Notes: generated from the sequence alone by a model not told the origin. DNA of 64,000 nucleotides from Bacillota bacterium (GCA_023415205.1 JAEZLR010000010.1:1-64000); one strand, 5' to 3'; positions 33,661-42,825 are shown, numbered from the stretch's first letter. Made by a program: numbers and translations.

Positions 33661-34466
33661 TGATCAATAAAGGATTATCTAGTGGCAGTAAAGCCCGTTA
33701 TGCGCCATCGGAAAAGCTTTATAAAGTATTGCCCGTGGTCTCCATTGGGTTGCTGATACTTGCGTGGTTTATGGTGTCATCAAATAATTCGGAGCTGTTT
33801 CCTACGCCTGCGGCAACCTGGGATCGCTTTCTTCTGTTGCTCCAGAAGCCCGTCATGAGAGTCAGCTTCATAGGGCATATCTTTGTGAGTATGCGGCGTA
33901 TCTTAATCGCATTGGTCGCCAGTTGGGTCCTTGGCATTTTATTCGGTGTCCTCATTGGCTGGAATAAAAAAATGAATGCCTTTTTTGGTGCCATTTTCGA
34001 GCTTATTCGCCCCATTCCCCCTCTTGCCTGGATCCCGCTTATTACAATCTGGTTTGGTATCGAAGAGTTCTCCAAGATTCTCATTGTGTTTATTGGTGCG
34101 ATTATGGCCGTTGTTATTAATACCAGAGCAGGTATGCAAAGTATTGAACAGATTTACCTGGATGTGGGCACCGCCTTTAACGGTTCAAAGCGTCAGATAT
34201 TAACTGAGATTGCTATTCCCGCCGCGCTTCCGGTGATTTTTGCAGGTATTCGTACTTCCACAAGCGTGGCTTGGACGGTGGTGCTTGCCGCTGAGATGGT
34301 CGGTGCAAATGCGGGAGTGGGGTTCCTGGTCGTCCGTGGCATGAATGGTGATGATATGCCTCTGGTTTTGGTTGCCATGGTTACTATTGGCGTTATCGGT
34401 GCATTACTGGCGGTTATTACATCTTTGATTGAAAGGTTGGTTTGTCCATGGATGATAAAAAAGTAA
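33657..34466 (+). CDS. NitT/TauT-type ABC permease 2
   Basis: A 269-residue membrane subunit with the same family motif (FELIRPIPPLAWIPLITIWFGI) as permease 1. Two paralogous permeases in one NitT/TauT operon are unusual, because characterised members commonly use a homodimer; here each probably docks one of the two unlike ATPases. Its 3' end overlaps the first ATPase gene. Confidence 0.9.
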   Translation: MMINKGLSSGSKARYAPSEKLYKVLPVVSIGLLILAWFMVSSNNSELFPTPAATWDRFLLLLQKPVMRVSFIGHIFVSMRRILIALVASWVLGILFGVLIGWNKKMNAFFGAIFELIRPIPPLAWIPLITIWFGIEEFSKILIVFIGAIMAVVINTRAGMQSIEQIYLDVGTAFNGSKRQILTEIAIPAALPVIFAGIRTSTSVAWTVVLAAEMVGANAGVGFLVVRGMNGDDMPLVLVAMVTIGVIGALLAVITSLIERLVCPWMIKK

Positions 34467-35212
34467 TTCTGTCGATTAAGAATATTTCTAAATCCTTTGT
34501 GGAAAAGGGTGGAGAAACGCTTGAAGTGGTCCATGATATCAATCTGGATGTCTATGAAAATGAGTTTGTTGTTTTATTGGGGCCGGGGCGCTGTGGAAAA
34601 TCTGTTCTTATGAACATGATTGAAGGTCTTATAGAACCGAGCTCCGGCAGCATTGTATTGGATGGGGAAGCCATCAAAGGCAGCGATCCACGTATAGGAA
34701 TGGTTTTTCAGACCATGGCGCTCATGCCGTGGAAAACGGTCATGGAGAATACGGAGCTGGGACTAAAGTTTGCGGGAGTTCCTAAGAAAGAACGCCGTAT
34801 GATTGCACAGAAAAATATCGAGTTGGTGGGATTGAAGGGTTTTGAAAACGCCTACCCCAGCCAGCTTTCAGGGGGTATGAAGCAACGGGTGGGTATCGCC
34901 CGGGCCTATACCTATAATCCTGAAATTTTATTGATGGATGAGCCCTTCGGGGCATTGGATGCCCAGACGCGTTACGCCATGGAGGATGAACTGGCCCGTA
35001 TCTGGGAGCAGCAAAAGAGAACGGTCATATTCGTAACCAATAATATTGAAGAGGCTGTTTATCTCAGTGATCGTATCGTGCTTTTGAGTGAATGCCCCGC
35101 AACAATCAAGGAAATTTATATCAATCATCTGCCACGCCCCAGGGATCAAATGTCTCCAGAATTTTTGGAATTCCGTCAGATGGTCTCTGACAATACAGAC
35201 TTAGCGCTGTAG
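34448..35212 (+). CDS. NitT/TauT-type ABC ATPase 1 (altered H-loop)
   Basis: An ATPase of about 254 residues of the SsuB/TauB class. Walker A is GPGRCGKS, the Q-loop MVFQTMALMPWKTV, the signature LSGGMKQR is intact, and Walker B is EILLMDEPFGALD. The switch (H-loop) region reads IFVTNNIEEA, so the catalytic His is replaced by Asn. This should weaken hydrolysis at the site built on its own Walker motifs. ATG at 34448 or TTG at 34442 could start it; both lie inside the end of the permease gene. See the second ATPase for the matching defect. Confidence 0.9.
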   Translation: MDDKKVILSIKNISKSFVEKGGETLEVVHDINLDVYENEFVVLLGPGRCGKSVLMNMIEGLIEPSSGSIVLDGEAIKGSDPRIGMVFQTMALMPWKTVMENTELGLKFAGVPKKERRMIAQKNIELVGLKGFENAYPSQLSGGMKQRVGIARAYTYNPEILLMDEPFGALDAQTRYAMEDELARIWEQQKRTVIFVTNNIEEAVYLSDRIVLLSECPATIKEIYINHLPRPRDQMSPEFLEFRQMVSDNTDLAL

Positions 35213-35228
35213 CAAGGAGGAAAAACCC

Positions 35229-35984
35229 ATGAGTGAAATGGACAATCGACCGATTAAAGTGAAAGTGGAGCATTTGACAAAGAGCTTTGGTGATTTGCTC
35301 GTTCTCGATGATGTATCCTTCAACATCAAGAAGGGAGAATTCGTTTGTGTGGTTGGTCCAACAGGATGCGGAAAGACAACCTTCCTTAACCTGCTGACCA
35401 AATTAATTGAGCCTACCTCGGGCAGCCTGTTTATTGACGGCAAACCGGCAGATCCAAAGGAGCATAACCTGGCCTTCGTCTTTCAGGAGCCTTCGGCCTA
35501 CCCCTGGAAAACCGTTGAAGAGAACCTCCGGTTTGGCCTGGAATTAAAAAAATTGCCAAAAAAAGAAATTGATGAACGGGTGGAGAATATTATCAAGCTG
35601 CTTGGCATGGAGCAGTTTCGTAAAGCCTACCCAAACCAGCTTTCTGTCAGCTCTGCCCAACGTGTTATTATTGGACGCGCTTTTGCCATGCAACCGGATT
35701 TGCTTCTCATGGATGAGCCCTACGGCCAGATGGACATTAAATTAAGGTTTTTCCTGGAGGATGAAGTCTTGCGTTTATGGCGCGAGATGGGGACAACCGT
35801 TGTGTTTATTACGCATAATGTTGAGGAGGCAGTTTATTTGTCCGAAAAGATCCTCATTCTTTCAAATAAGCCTGCAATCATTAAGGAAGAGATATCCAAT
35901 AATCTGCCTTACCCGAGAGATATTAAGAGTCCTGAATTCATTGCTTTGCGCAAACATGTTACTGAACAAATCAAATGGTGGTGA
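35229..35984 (+). CDS. NitT/TauT-type ABC ATPase 2 (degenerate signature)
   Basis: A 251-residue ATPase of the same class. Walker A GPTGCGKTT, Walker B DLLLMDEPYGQMD and the H-loop His in VFITHNVEEA are intact, but the signature reads LSVSSAQR where LSGGQ/MxQR is expected, and the D-loop is QMD for ALD. In an ABC dimer each ATP site uses one subunit's Walker motifs and the other's signature, so the two defects fall in the same site. It has AAGGAGG nine bases before its ATG and follows ATPase 1 by 16 bases. Confidence 0.9.
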   Translation: MSEMDNRPIKVKVEHLTKSFGDLLVLDDVSFNIKKGEFVCVVGPTGCGKTTFLNLLTKLIEPTSGSLFIDGKPADPKEHNLAFVFQEPSAYPWKTVEENLRFGLELKKLPKKEIDERVENIIKLLGMEQFRKAYPNQLSVSSAQRVIIGRAFAMQPDLLLMDEPYGQMDIKLRFFLEDEVLRLWREMGTTVVFITHNVEEAVYLSEKILILSNKPAIIKEEISNNLPYPRDIKSPEFIALRKHVTEQIKWW

Positions 35985-36017
35985 ATACCAGCCTTATTAT
36001 CAACTAAGGAAAGAAGA

Positions 36018-36782
36018 ATGATGATGAATGAGTATAAAAATTCACTAGAGGGCCAGGTGGCCTTTATTACAGGCGGCGCACAAGGAATTGGGGGTGCTGC
36101 AGCGACTGCTTTTGCACGGGCAGGCGCTAAGGTATACATCGTAGCATTGGGAAAGGAAATCATTGATCGGAAAATTGCTGAGCTTAAGGATGAAGGCTTG
36201 AGCGCCGATGGCTGCGAATGCGATGTTACAGACTATGAAGAGCTGTGTAGCGCAGTTGCCGATTGTGTAGAGAAATTTGGTCAGATAGACATTGTCTATT
36301 CCAATGCCGGCGTGGTGTTGGAACGCAAAAGTGTGCTGGAATCAGAACCAAAGCTATGGAAGAAAACCATCGAGATCAATATGCTGGGGGGTTACTATAC
36401 AGTCCGTGCCGCATTGCCCTATATGATAAAGAACCCCAATGGCGGCAAGATTTTGTTTTCCGGTACCGGAAGAGGCAGACGCGCCTCTGCAAACCTGTCG
36501 GACTATTCCTGTTCAAAAGCGGGGCAGTGGATGCTGGCACGATGCCTTGCAGAGGAGCTCTATGAACACAATATCTGTGTCAACGAATTGATCCCCGGAC
36601 CGGTCAATACTGCGCTAAATGATCCCGGTGATGGGGAAAAGGCCAATGCCGATCTGGCAAAAACCAGTGAGATCAATAAGGATCCTATGGACCTGATGGA
36701 ACTGATGCTGTTTGTGGCGACCCAGTCAAATGTAACCGGGCCCACCGGACAAGCCTTTGCTTTAAATCGCAGGGAGCTTTAG
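36018..36782 (+). CDS. Short-chain dehydrogenase/reductase
   Basis: A 254-residue classical SDR: TGGAQGIGGAA cofactor loop (about residues 16-26), SNAG in the NNAG position, and the catalytic YSCSK with an upstream Ser. It likely interconverts a hydroxyl and keto group on a polyol or sugar that feeds the transketolase encoded next (14 bases away). The NNAG motif has Ser for the first Asn, a mild departure. Substrate unknown. Confidence 0.88.
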   Translation: MMMNEYKNSLEGQVAFITGGAQGIGGAAATAFARAGAKVYIVALGKEIIDRKIAELKDEGLSADGCECDVTDYEELCSAVADCVEKFGQIDIVYSNAGVVLERKSVLESEPKLWKKTIEINMLGGYYTVRAALPYMIKNPNGGKILFSGTGRGRRASANLSDYSCSKAGQWMLARCLAEELYEHNICVNELIPGPVNTALNDPGDGEKANADLAKTSEINKDPMDLMELMLFVATQSNVTGPTGQAFALNRREL

Positions 36783-36796
36783 GAGGAGTATTCAAA

Positions 36797-37624
36797 ATGA
36801 AAGATTATTCCGTTAGGGAACTTGAAGCTATTGCCAAGGAAATACGAAAGGGAATTATTGAGGCCATACACTTTGGAGGCTCGGGCCATCCCGGTGGCTC
36901 CCTGTCTATTGCAGAAATTCTGACGGTGCTCTACTTTCGAGAAATGAACATAGACCCGGAAAAACCTAACTGGGAGGATCGGGATCGCTTTGTTCTGTCA
37001 AAAGGCCATGCCGCTCCTGCCTTATATGCCGCATTGGCACAGCGGGGGTATTTTGATAAAGAGGTTTTGAAGACCCTGCGCCATATAGACAGCCTATTAC
37101 AGGGGCACCCCGATATGAAAAAAACACCAGGAGTGGATATGTCTACCGGATCATTGGGGCAAGGAATTTCAGCGGCATGCGGCATCGCCTGCTACGGCAA
37201 AAAAACCGACAAAAAGTATCATGTTTATGCCGTTCTAGGTGATGGGGAGATGCAGGAGGGTATGGTCTGGGAGGCTGTCATGAGTGCGGGCCATTTTGGC
37301 CTGGATAATCTGACGGTGTATCTGGATAACAATAACCTGCAAATTGATGGTGATGTGGATAAGCTGATGACCATCTATCCTATAAAAGACAAGTTTGAAG
37401 CCTTTGGCTGGAATGTTCTGGAGAGCGACGGCCATAACCTTGAAGCACTGATTTCGGCGACACAGCTTGCAAAACAGTTTAAGGGAAAGCCCACCCTGAT
37501 CCTCTGTAAAACCGTTAAGGGTAAGAATGTACAGTTTATGGAGAACCAAGCAGGCTGGCACGGTGCTTCCATCAATGATGAGCAATACAGGGCGGCTATG
37601 GCCCAACTGGAAAATAACGTGTAA
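36797..37624 (+). CDS. Transketolase, N-terminal (thiamine-binding) subunit
   Basis: A 275-residue protein equal to the first half of a transketolase. HFGGSGHPGGSLS (about 22-34), LSKGHAAPALYAAL and the thiamine diphosphate/Mg motif GDGEMQEGMVWEA...N (about 154 onward) are visible. Split two-gene transketolases are common in Clostridia and occur in specialised pathways such as apiose and sulfoquinovose breakdown. It works with the C-terminal subunit encoded 13 bases downstream. Confidence 0.93.
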   Translation: MKDYSVRELEAIAKEIRKGIIEAIHFGGSGHPGGSLSIAEILTVLYFREMNIDPEKPNWEDRDRFVLSKGHAAPALYAALAQRGYFDKEVLKTLRHIDSLLQGHPDMKKTPGVDMSTGSLGQGISAACGIACYGKKTDKKYHVYAVLGDGEMQEGMVWEAVMSAGHFGLDNLTVYLDNNNLQIDGDVDKLMTIYPIKDKFEAFGWNVLESDGHNLEALISATQLAKQFKGKPTLILCKTVKGKNVQFMENQAGWHGASINDEQYRAAMAQLENNV

Positions 37625-37637
37625 AGAAGGGTGAGGT

Positions 37638-38582
37638 ATGAGTTCTACAAGAGAAGCTTACGGCCAGGCATTGGTTGATTTAGGAAGGAAATACCCGTTT
37701 TATGTCTTTGATGCGGATCTTTCAAAGGCAACCCAGACCGTTCACTTTGCCAAAGCGTTTCCCGAGCGATTCACGAACATGGGTATTGCAGAAAACAACA
37801 TGATTGGCTACGCTGCTGGTTTTGCAGCCAGCGGAGCCACGGTTTTTGCCAGTTCCTTTGCCATGTTTACCGCCGGTCGCTCCTATGAGCAAATCCGCAA
37901 TAGCATTGCTTACCCCCACCTGAATGTTAAAATTGCCGCAACCCATGGGGGGGTGCTCATTGGCGCGGATGGTGGGTCTCACCAATGTGTGGAAGATCTT
38001 TCATTAATGCGAACCATTCCGGGCATGGTGGTCATGGTGCCGGCAGACACCCTAGAGACCTATAAGTGTGTTGAAGCCGCTATTTTACATGATGGACCCG
38101 TTTACCTCCGCTTTGGGCGTCTGAGCTCACCCGAAATCTATTCGGTTCCGGAAGAATGCGCCTTCCAAATCGGGAAGGGAACGGTATTAAAAGAGGGCGA
38201 AGATGTCACTCTGATGGGCATCGGTGACATGGTCTGCAGATGCTTGGAGGCCTCCAAGCTGCTTGAAAAAGAGAACATCCATGCGACGGTCATCGATATG
38301 GCCTCCATTAAGCCCATTGATGAAGCGCTTATTAAGAAATATGCCCAAAAAACAGGCTGTGTGGTTACAGCCGAAGATCATAATGTGATCGGTGGCTTGG
38401 CCAGTGCAGTCAGTGAGGTGCTCACCCGGAATGAACCTGTTCCTCTTGAAGCCATCGGTCTTCAGGATGTCTTTGGCCGTTCGGGGAGCCCCGAGGATTT
38501 AGGGGAGTTTTATCACCTGACCGTTGAGGATATAAAAAATGCAGCACTCAAGGCAATCAGTCGTAAAAGCCCAAAAGGGTAA
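37638..38582 (+). CDS. Transketolase, C-terminal subunit
   Basis: A 314-residue protein equal to the second half of a transketolase: the pyrimidine-binding domain (RFTNMGIAENNMIGYAAGFA, with the Glu that activates the cofactor) and the C-terminal domain with GGLASAVSEVL. It completes the enzyme with the preceding subunit and would transfer a two-carbon ketol unit from a ketose (phosphate) or analogue. Its place in a transporter operon, away from central metabolism genes, indicates a dedicated catabolic role. Confidence 0.93.
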   Translation: MSSTREAYGQALVDLGRKYPFYVFDADLSKATQTVHFAKAFPERFTNMGIAENNMIGYAAGFAASGATVFASSFAMFTAGRSYEQIRNSIAYPHLNVKIAATHGGVLIGADGGSHQCVEDLSLMRTIPGMVVMVPADTLETYKCVEAAILHDGPVYLRFGRLSSPEIYSVPEECAFQIGKGTVLKEGEDVTLMGIGDMVCRCLEASKLLEKENIHATVIDMASIKPIDEALIKKYAQKTGCVVTAEDHNVIGGLASAVSEVLTRNEPVPLEAIGLQDVFGRSGSPEDLGEFYHLTVEDIKNAALKAISRKSPKG

Positions 38583-38621
38583 TTTCATTTGTATTGTAGT
38601 GGTATGTAGGGGGGATTTTTC

Positions 38622-39659
38622 ATGAAAGCAGCTGTTCTTACAAGCCCGGGAAAGATAGAAATTCAAGATCGTCCGATTCCCAAATATAATGAAGACGAAG
38701 TTCTGGTTCATGTTGACTGTATGGGTATATGTGGCTCCGATTTACACTTTTTTTCCGATTTCCATATAGGCGTGGCAAGAATTGAAGGCACACGCATCTT
38801 GGGCCATGAGGTGTGCGGTACAGTTGTCCAAGCCGGAAATAACGTTAAGTCCCTCAAGCCCGGAGACAAGGTTGCCTTAGATCCGACTCGAGGCTGTGGT
38901 CAGTGTGAATTCTGTCGTTCCGGCAGAGAAAATCTATGTACGACAGGCTCACCTCAGTACCTGGGGAATGCTTATACCGACGGGGCCATGCAGGAATATT
39001 TTGCATGCCCTGCCAGCAAGGCCTATCTTTTACCAGAGGACTGCCCACCGGAACGTGCTTGTTTATTGGAGCCTTTTTCAGTGGCCCTCCATGCGGTAAA
39101 ACGGGCAAAGATGGAATACGGCGATACCGTTGTTGTTCTGGGAGCAGGATCCATCGGCCTTATGACTGTCCTGGCGCTTAAGGAACAGGGTGTCAAAGAC
39201 ATCACGGTGGTTGATCTGGTAAAAAGCAGGCTTGATAAAGCTCGGGAATGTGGTGCGACAAGCATTATTAATGGCGCCGAAACAGATACCGTACAGGAAG
39301 TAATGAGATTAACCGGTGGCAAAGGTGTTTCACGGGTATTTGAAACTGCGGGCAGTAAATTTACCCAGGCCCAGTCCATTCAGCTGATAAAAAAGGGTGG
39401 AACTATAATCATGGTGGGCATGTCCAGCGCTGAGTCTATTGGGTTGGATATTAATACTTTACTTCGTAAGGAAGGCGATATTCTGACTGTTTTCCGCTTT
39501 ACAACAGAATTATTGACTGCGGCAGAGTATGTGGGTAAGCATGGAACCCAGCTTGAAAAGATCATCTCCCATTCCTATGGGCTGGATGAATCCCAAAGGG
39601 CCTTTGAAGAAAGCCTTGCTTTGAAAGAGCAGATCATTAAGGCAGTCATACGCATCTAG
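38622..39659 (+). CDS. Zinc-dependent medium-chain alcohol/polyol dehydrogenase
   Basis: A 345-residue MDR dehydrogenase. Catalytic zinc ligands are Cys37 and His62-Glu63 (GHE); structural zinc ligands are Cys92, 95, 98 and 106; the Rossmann motif GAGSIG is near residue 168. It resembles sorbitol/threonine-dehydrogenase-like enzymes that act on polyols or aldehydes. In this operon it may oxidise an imported polyol or reduce an aldehyde released by transketolase or aldolase. Which direction cannot be told. Confidence 0.9.
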   Translation: MKAAVLTSPGKIEIQDRPIPKYNEDEVLVHVDCMGICGSDLHFFSDFHIGVARIEGTRILGHEVCGTVVQAGNNVKSLKPGDKVALDPTRGCGQCEFCRSGRENLCTTGSPQYLGNAYTDGAMQEYFACPASKAYLLPEDCPPERACLLEPFSVALHAVKRAKMEYGDTVVVLGAGSIGLMTVLALKEQGVKDITVVDLVKSRLDKARECGATSIINGAETDTVQEVMRLTGGKGVSRVFETAGSKFTQAQSIQLIKKGGTIIMVGMSSAESIGLDINTLLRKEGDILTVFRFTTELLTAAEYVGKHGTQLEKIISHSYGLDESQRAFEESLALKEQIIKAVIRI

Positions 39660-39680
39660 AGCTTAAAAAGGGGGAAAAAC

Positions 39681-40724
39681 ATGGTAAGCGAACTGATTAA
39701 GATATCTAAATATGCCGGGATGAGGGAAGACCTTGTTCAGGCCGGCGGCGGAAATACCTCTGTAAAAACTAAAGAAGATGAAATGCTTATTAAGGGGATG
39801 GGCATACAGCTTGCGGACATCAGGGACAATCATGGATATTCTTATGTCAATCCTCAGATTTTCAGAGATTTTTTCGCTGGGGGCCAGACGCAAGTTGATG
39901 AAGAATTAGGAGAGACGCTTCAAAATCAGGCTTATATCAGTGGTCCGCGACCAGCCATTGAAACCTTTCTGCATGCTATGACGGATACGGTGACATTGCA
40001 TGTTCACCCGATGCTGGTGAATGTTCTAACATCCAGAACCGGTGGAATGGAAGTGCTTAAGCAATTGTTTCCTGATGCAATCATGGTGGACTATGCGACT
40101 CCGGGAATTGACATTGGTATGGAGTATTTTCTTAAGTGTAAGGATCGTCTTATTAACAGGTCAACCTCTGGAATCGCGTTTATGAAAAATCACGGTCTGA
40201 TTGTGAGCGGGAAATCTGCAGATGAAGTCATTGATAGGACAGAGGACGTTATCGCTAGAATTGCAGAGTATCTTGGCTATGACATTACCGCCAATCAAAA
40301 TGTGACAAAAATCTACAATATCCTTTCCAGGGTGGTTGATACCACGGAGGATATTGTGTACCGCGCAGTTGCACAGGGCATCCTTCAATCGGTGGACGTG
40401 CTTCCCCAGAATAGACATACCTTCTGTCCTGATAGTGTGGTTTTCTGTGGTAAGAGCATCTTGACCTTGGGGGAAGGAACCGAATATGAGCAATTGAAAG
40501 CCTTCGTTTCCGAATATGGGAAGCCCAATGTAATCGTTTATAGAAACCAGGCTTATATCATTGCTTCCTCTGTCAAAAAGGCCAAGGAGACAGAAAGCGT
40601 ACTGTCTTTCTGTGCTGAAGTCTGTGAGCTGAATAAAAATATACCTATGGACTTGCTCCCGGAGCAGGAGGTGGATTTTCTGTTAAACTGGGAGGTTGAA
40701 AAGTTCAGAAAAAATATGGCCTGA
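39681..40724 (+). CDS. Class II aldolase/adducin-family protein
   Basis: A 347-residue protein whose N-terminal two thirds is a class II aldolase/adducin domain: GGGNTSVK (22-29) as phosphate loop, metal ligands His107 and His109 in LHVHPM, and a third His171 in KNHGLIVSG. It is longer than fuculose-phosphate aldolase (about 215) and resembles the N-terminal half of bifunctional rhamnulose-phosphate aldolase/dehydrogenases. It probably cleaves a ketose-1-phosphate or related ketol. Last gene of the NitT/TauT operon. Confidence 0.85.
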   Translation: MVSELIKISKYAGMREDLVQAGGGNTSVKTKEDEMLIKGMGIQLADIRDNHGYSYVNPQIFRDFFAGGQTQVDEELGETLQNQAYISGPRPAIETFLHAMTDTVTLHVHPMLVNVLTSRTGGMEVLKQLFPDAIMVDYATPGIDIGMEYFLKCKDRLINRSTSGIAFMKNHGLIVSGKSADEVIDRTEDVIARIAEYLGYDITANQNVTKIYNILSRVVDTTEDIVYRAVAQGILQSVDVLPQNRHTFCPDSVVFCGKSILTLGEGTEYEQLKAFVSEYGKPNVIVYRNQAYIIASSVKKAKETESVLSFCAEVCELNKNIPMDLLPEQEVDFLLNWEVEKFRKNMA

Positions 40725-40744
40725 CCTAAAAAGACTAAAATTAA

Positions 40745-40784
40745 AGCCGCAAGCTTTTAACGAGCCTGTGGCTTTATTTATTTC
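40745..40784 (+). terminator. Terminator of the NitT/TauT operon
   Basis: AGCCGCAAGC (40745-40754) pairs with GCCTGTGGCT (40763-40772) with one wobble and one mismatch, followed by TTATTTATTTC. Confidence 0.6.
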
Positions 40785-40832
40785 ACCCAAATGGCTTTAT
40801 CGTTGAATGGTAGGTCTTAAGCATGTGTCCCT

Positions 40833-40991
40833 TTATCTTTTTCTGTCAGTATTAGGGCCTAGGGCCTGCTTTTTTATGTTATGCTCTTTGTTCTGGTTTT
40901 CTACAGAATCATCCTTGATATCGTTATAGGATTGTTTTTGGTGGCTTGCCTGCTGAGCAGCCCGTAAGTTTTTCAAGTCCTCATTGTCCAT
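40833..40991 (-). CDS. Small hydrophilic clostridial-type protein (52 residues)
   Basis: Encodes a 52-residue, highly polar protein starting MDNEDLKNLRAAQQASHQKQ and ending NIKKQALGPNTDRKR. Its ATG is preceded by AGGAGG with a seven-base spacer, an ideal ribosome site. The shape (SHQ near the middle, KKQxLGPNT at the end) recalls a small uncharacterised family seen in Clostridium, annotated as CPC_1213 family as far as I remember; this is unverified. Function unknown. It stands alone, divergent from the beta-helix lipoprotein gene; 40992-41193 holds only promoter-type sequence. Confidence 0.65.
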   Translation of the reverse strand: MDNEDLKNLRAAQQASHQKQSYNDIKDDSVENQNKEHNIKKQALGPNTDRKR

Positions 40992-41193
40992 ATGAAAACC
41001 TCCTGTTTGGATGCATTTAAGCCTAGTTTTTCTTTTTATGAAACGAATATACTAACCCTTCTTAATAATATCCGGACTAGTATTAATGATAGAATTAACC
41101 CCTTTCATCAAATTTTAACAGGACATTGCTTTTTGAACAGATATGGCATAAAATAAGGAATTAAACGCCATCACTCATTGTAGGGAGGCCATT

Positions 41194-42825
41194 ATGAAAA
41201 GATTTATTTTAGCCTTGACAGGTTTTTTACTCTTGGTATCTCTCTTGGCCTGTACCAGAATGGATGCCGGTTCCATAAAGGATGTCTCGCCCTCACCCAC
41301 TGAAACCCCATCCAGCCATCCGGATGTATTGGAGATAGAAACCATAACTGTTCATAATGCTCGGGAGCTTGTAGAAAATCTGGGTTCCAACAAGCATTTT
41401 ATGTTAGTGCCGGGTGGAGATTATGATCTAAACAAAATAGATGATTCTCGTAGTCCTTACTTTATTGATGGTGAACTAGAGGGCCTGGAAAATGTCATCA
41501 TAGAAGGACAGGGGGAGGATCAGGTTGATTTCTTCACCGATGCCTATGATTGCAGTGTGCTCTATTTGAAGAATTGCGAGAATATTACCTTTAAGAATCT
41601 TAATCTCGGTCATGAGCCCATGGTCGTATATGAGTCCTGCCTAGGTGCTGTTTTGATTCTGTATGATAATCGAAACATCACTTTGGAGGATTGTACCCTG
41701 TTTGGCTGTGGAACTTCCGGTATTGAGGCTTACGAGGTTAAGGGATTAAGCTGCAAGGATGTAGTTATCAAGGACTGTTCGTTCTATGTACTATATCTAA
41801 GCGAAACTGAGGAGGCCTTTTTCAGCAATTGCGAGTTCATCAATAAAACTAACCAATCTATTCAGCTTCAAAGCTCCACAGACATTACTATTGAAAATAG
41901 TCGTCTTGTGGGGGAGATGACGGAATACCCTAATATTATGGATGGGGATAAAGCTCTCCTGAACCAACCCAGTGATGGTGCTTCCTATAGCATCAAGGAG
42001 CAAAAGGGGGAAAATATCCGGCTGGTTAATGTCACCGTTACCGGGAAGACCATCCTTAAGGAGCTTGAGGCCCTTCATCCCTCCGTTAAGGTGGAGTTGA
42101 CCTCAGGGAATGATGAATTAAGCGGAGCACGCTATGTTGACTGTGATCTTAAATATTCCTCGGCGCTCGAGGAATCCGAGTACCTCCCGCAGATAGAGCA
42201 AGTGCGACAAGTCATTCTGACAAAGGACAGCAGCTATGATATTGTCTATGTGACACTGGAATGGCCCGGAAACGATATGCCGATCCGTTCCGGCTATGAC
42301 GGGTCCATCTGGCTGGGGAGCGCCTATACGGATATCGCACGTGTTATGAACGACCATAGAAAGTATCTATCAGAAGAAGAAGCCAAGACTATCCTGGAAG
42401 CCTGGTGTCCTCCGCTTTTTACCAATGAGGGTGACCAGGTAAGTGAAGTACTGACCTTCCTTCATTATAATACAGTGATTTCCGAAGGGGATCCGTACTA
42501 TGCTTTATCTATTTCTTCAGATTATGGAGAGTATCAGTTTGGAAGTGACTTCAAGGTTAATGCCGTTGATGGTTCTATCTACACCATCTTTGACGGTTAT
42601 GGCTATGCCAGGGTTCAGACGGCTACCGAGGAACAGATTCAAGCTGTGTTGGAGTACATTAAATCACACGAGGAAGAAATTTCTCGGGATACCGTCTTCA
42701 GGGCCTATTGTGTTGAAGAGGACTATATTATCTTTAATAATGAATTTACATACACCTCCTACCTCATCAAAAAAGAGAATGGAAAACTAGTTGCCGAGCC
42801 CTATCAAGAATGGATGGGAGATTAA
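41194..42825 (+). CDS. Beta-helix repeat lipoprotein
   Basis: A 543-residue exported lipoprotein: hydrophobic signal with lipobox LLAC near residue 20, then a Ser/Pro/Thr linker. Residues about 100-240 show parallel beta-helix rungs with repeating N-I-T-[FL]-x-[ND]-[CL] steps (NITFKNLNLG, NITLEDCTLFGCG, DVVIKDCSFYVLYL), as in pectate-lyase-like folds. The last 200 residues are a different, unrecognised domain. It may bind or cleave a polysaccharide at the cell surface; no catalytic residues can be assigned. A lipoprotein esterase gene follows. Confidence 0.75.
   Translation: MKRFILALTGFLLLVSLLACTRMDAGSIKDVSPSPTETPSSHPDVLEIETITVHNARELVENLGSNKHFMLVPGGDYDLNKIDDSRSPYFIDGELEGLENVIIEGQGEDQVDFFTDAYDCSVLYLKNCENITFKNLNLGHEPMVVYESCLGAVLILYDNRNITLEDCTLFGCGTSGIEAYEVKGLSCKDVVIKDCSFYVLYLSETEEAFFSNCEFINKTNQSIQLQSSTDITIENSRLVGEMTEYPNIMDGDKALLNQPSDGASYSIKEQKGENIRLVNVTVTGKTILKELEALHPSVKVELTSGNDELSGARYVDCDLKYSSALEESEYLPQIEQVRQVILTKDSSYDIVYVTLEWPGNDMPIRSGYDGSIWLGSAYTDIARVMNDHRKYLSEEEAKTILEAWCPPLFTNEGDQVSEVLTFLHYNTVISEGDPYYALSISSDYGEYQFGSDFKVNAVDGSIYTIFDGYGYARVQTATEEQIQAVLEYIKSHEEEISRDTVFRAYCVEEDYIIFNNEFTYTSYLIKKENGKLVAEPYQEWMGD

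Noticed and set aside
37235..37606. Minus-strand open frame of 123 codons in the transketolase gene
   Set aside because: Antisense shadow of strongly conserved transketolase coding sequence, with no ribosome site.
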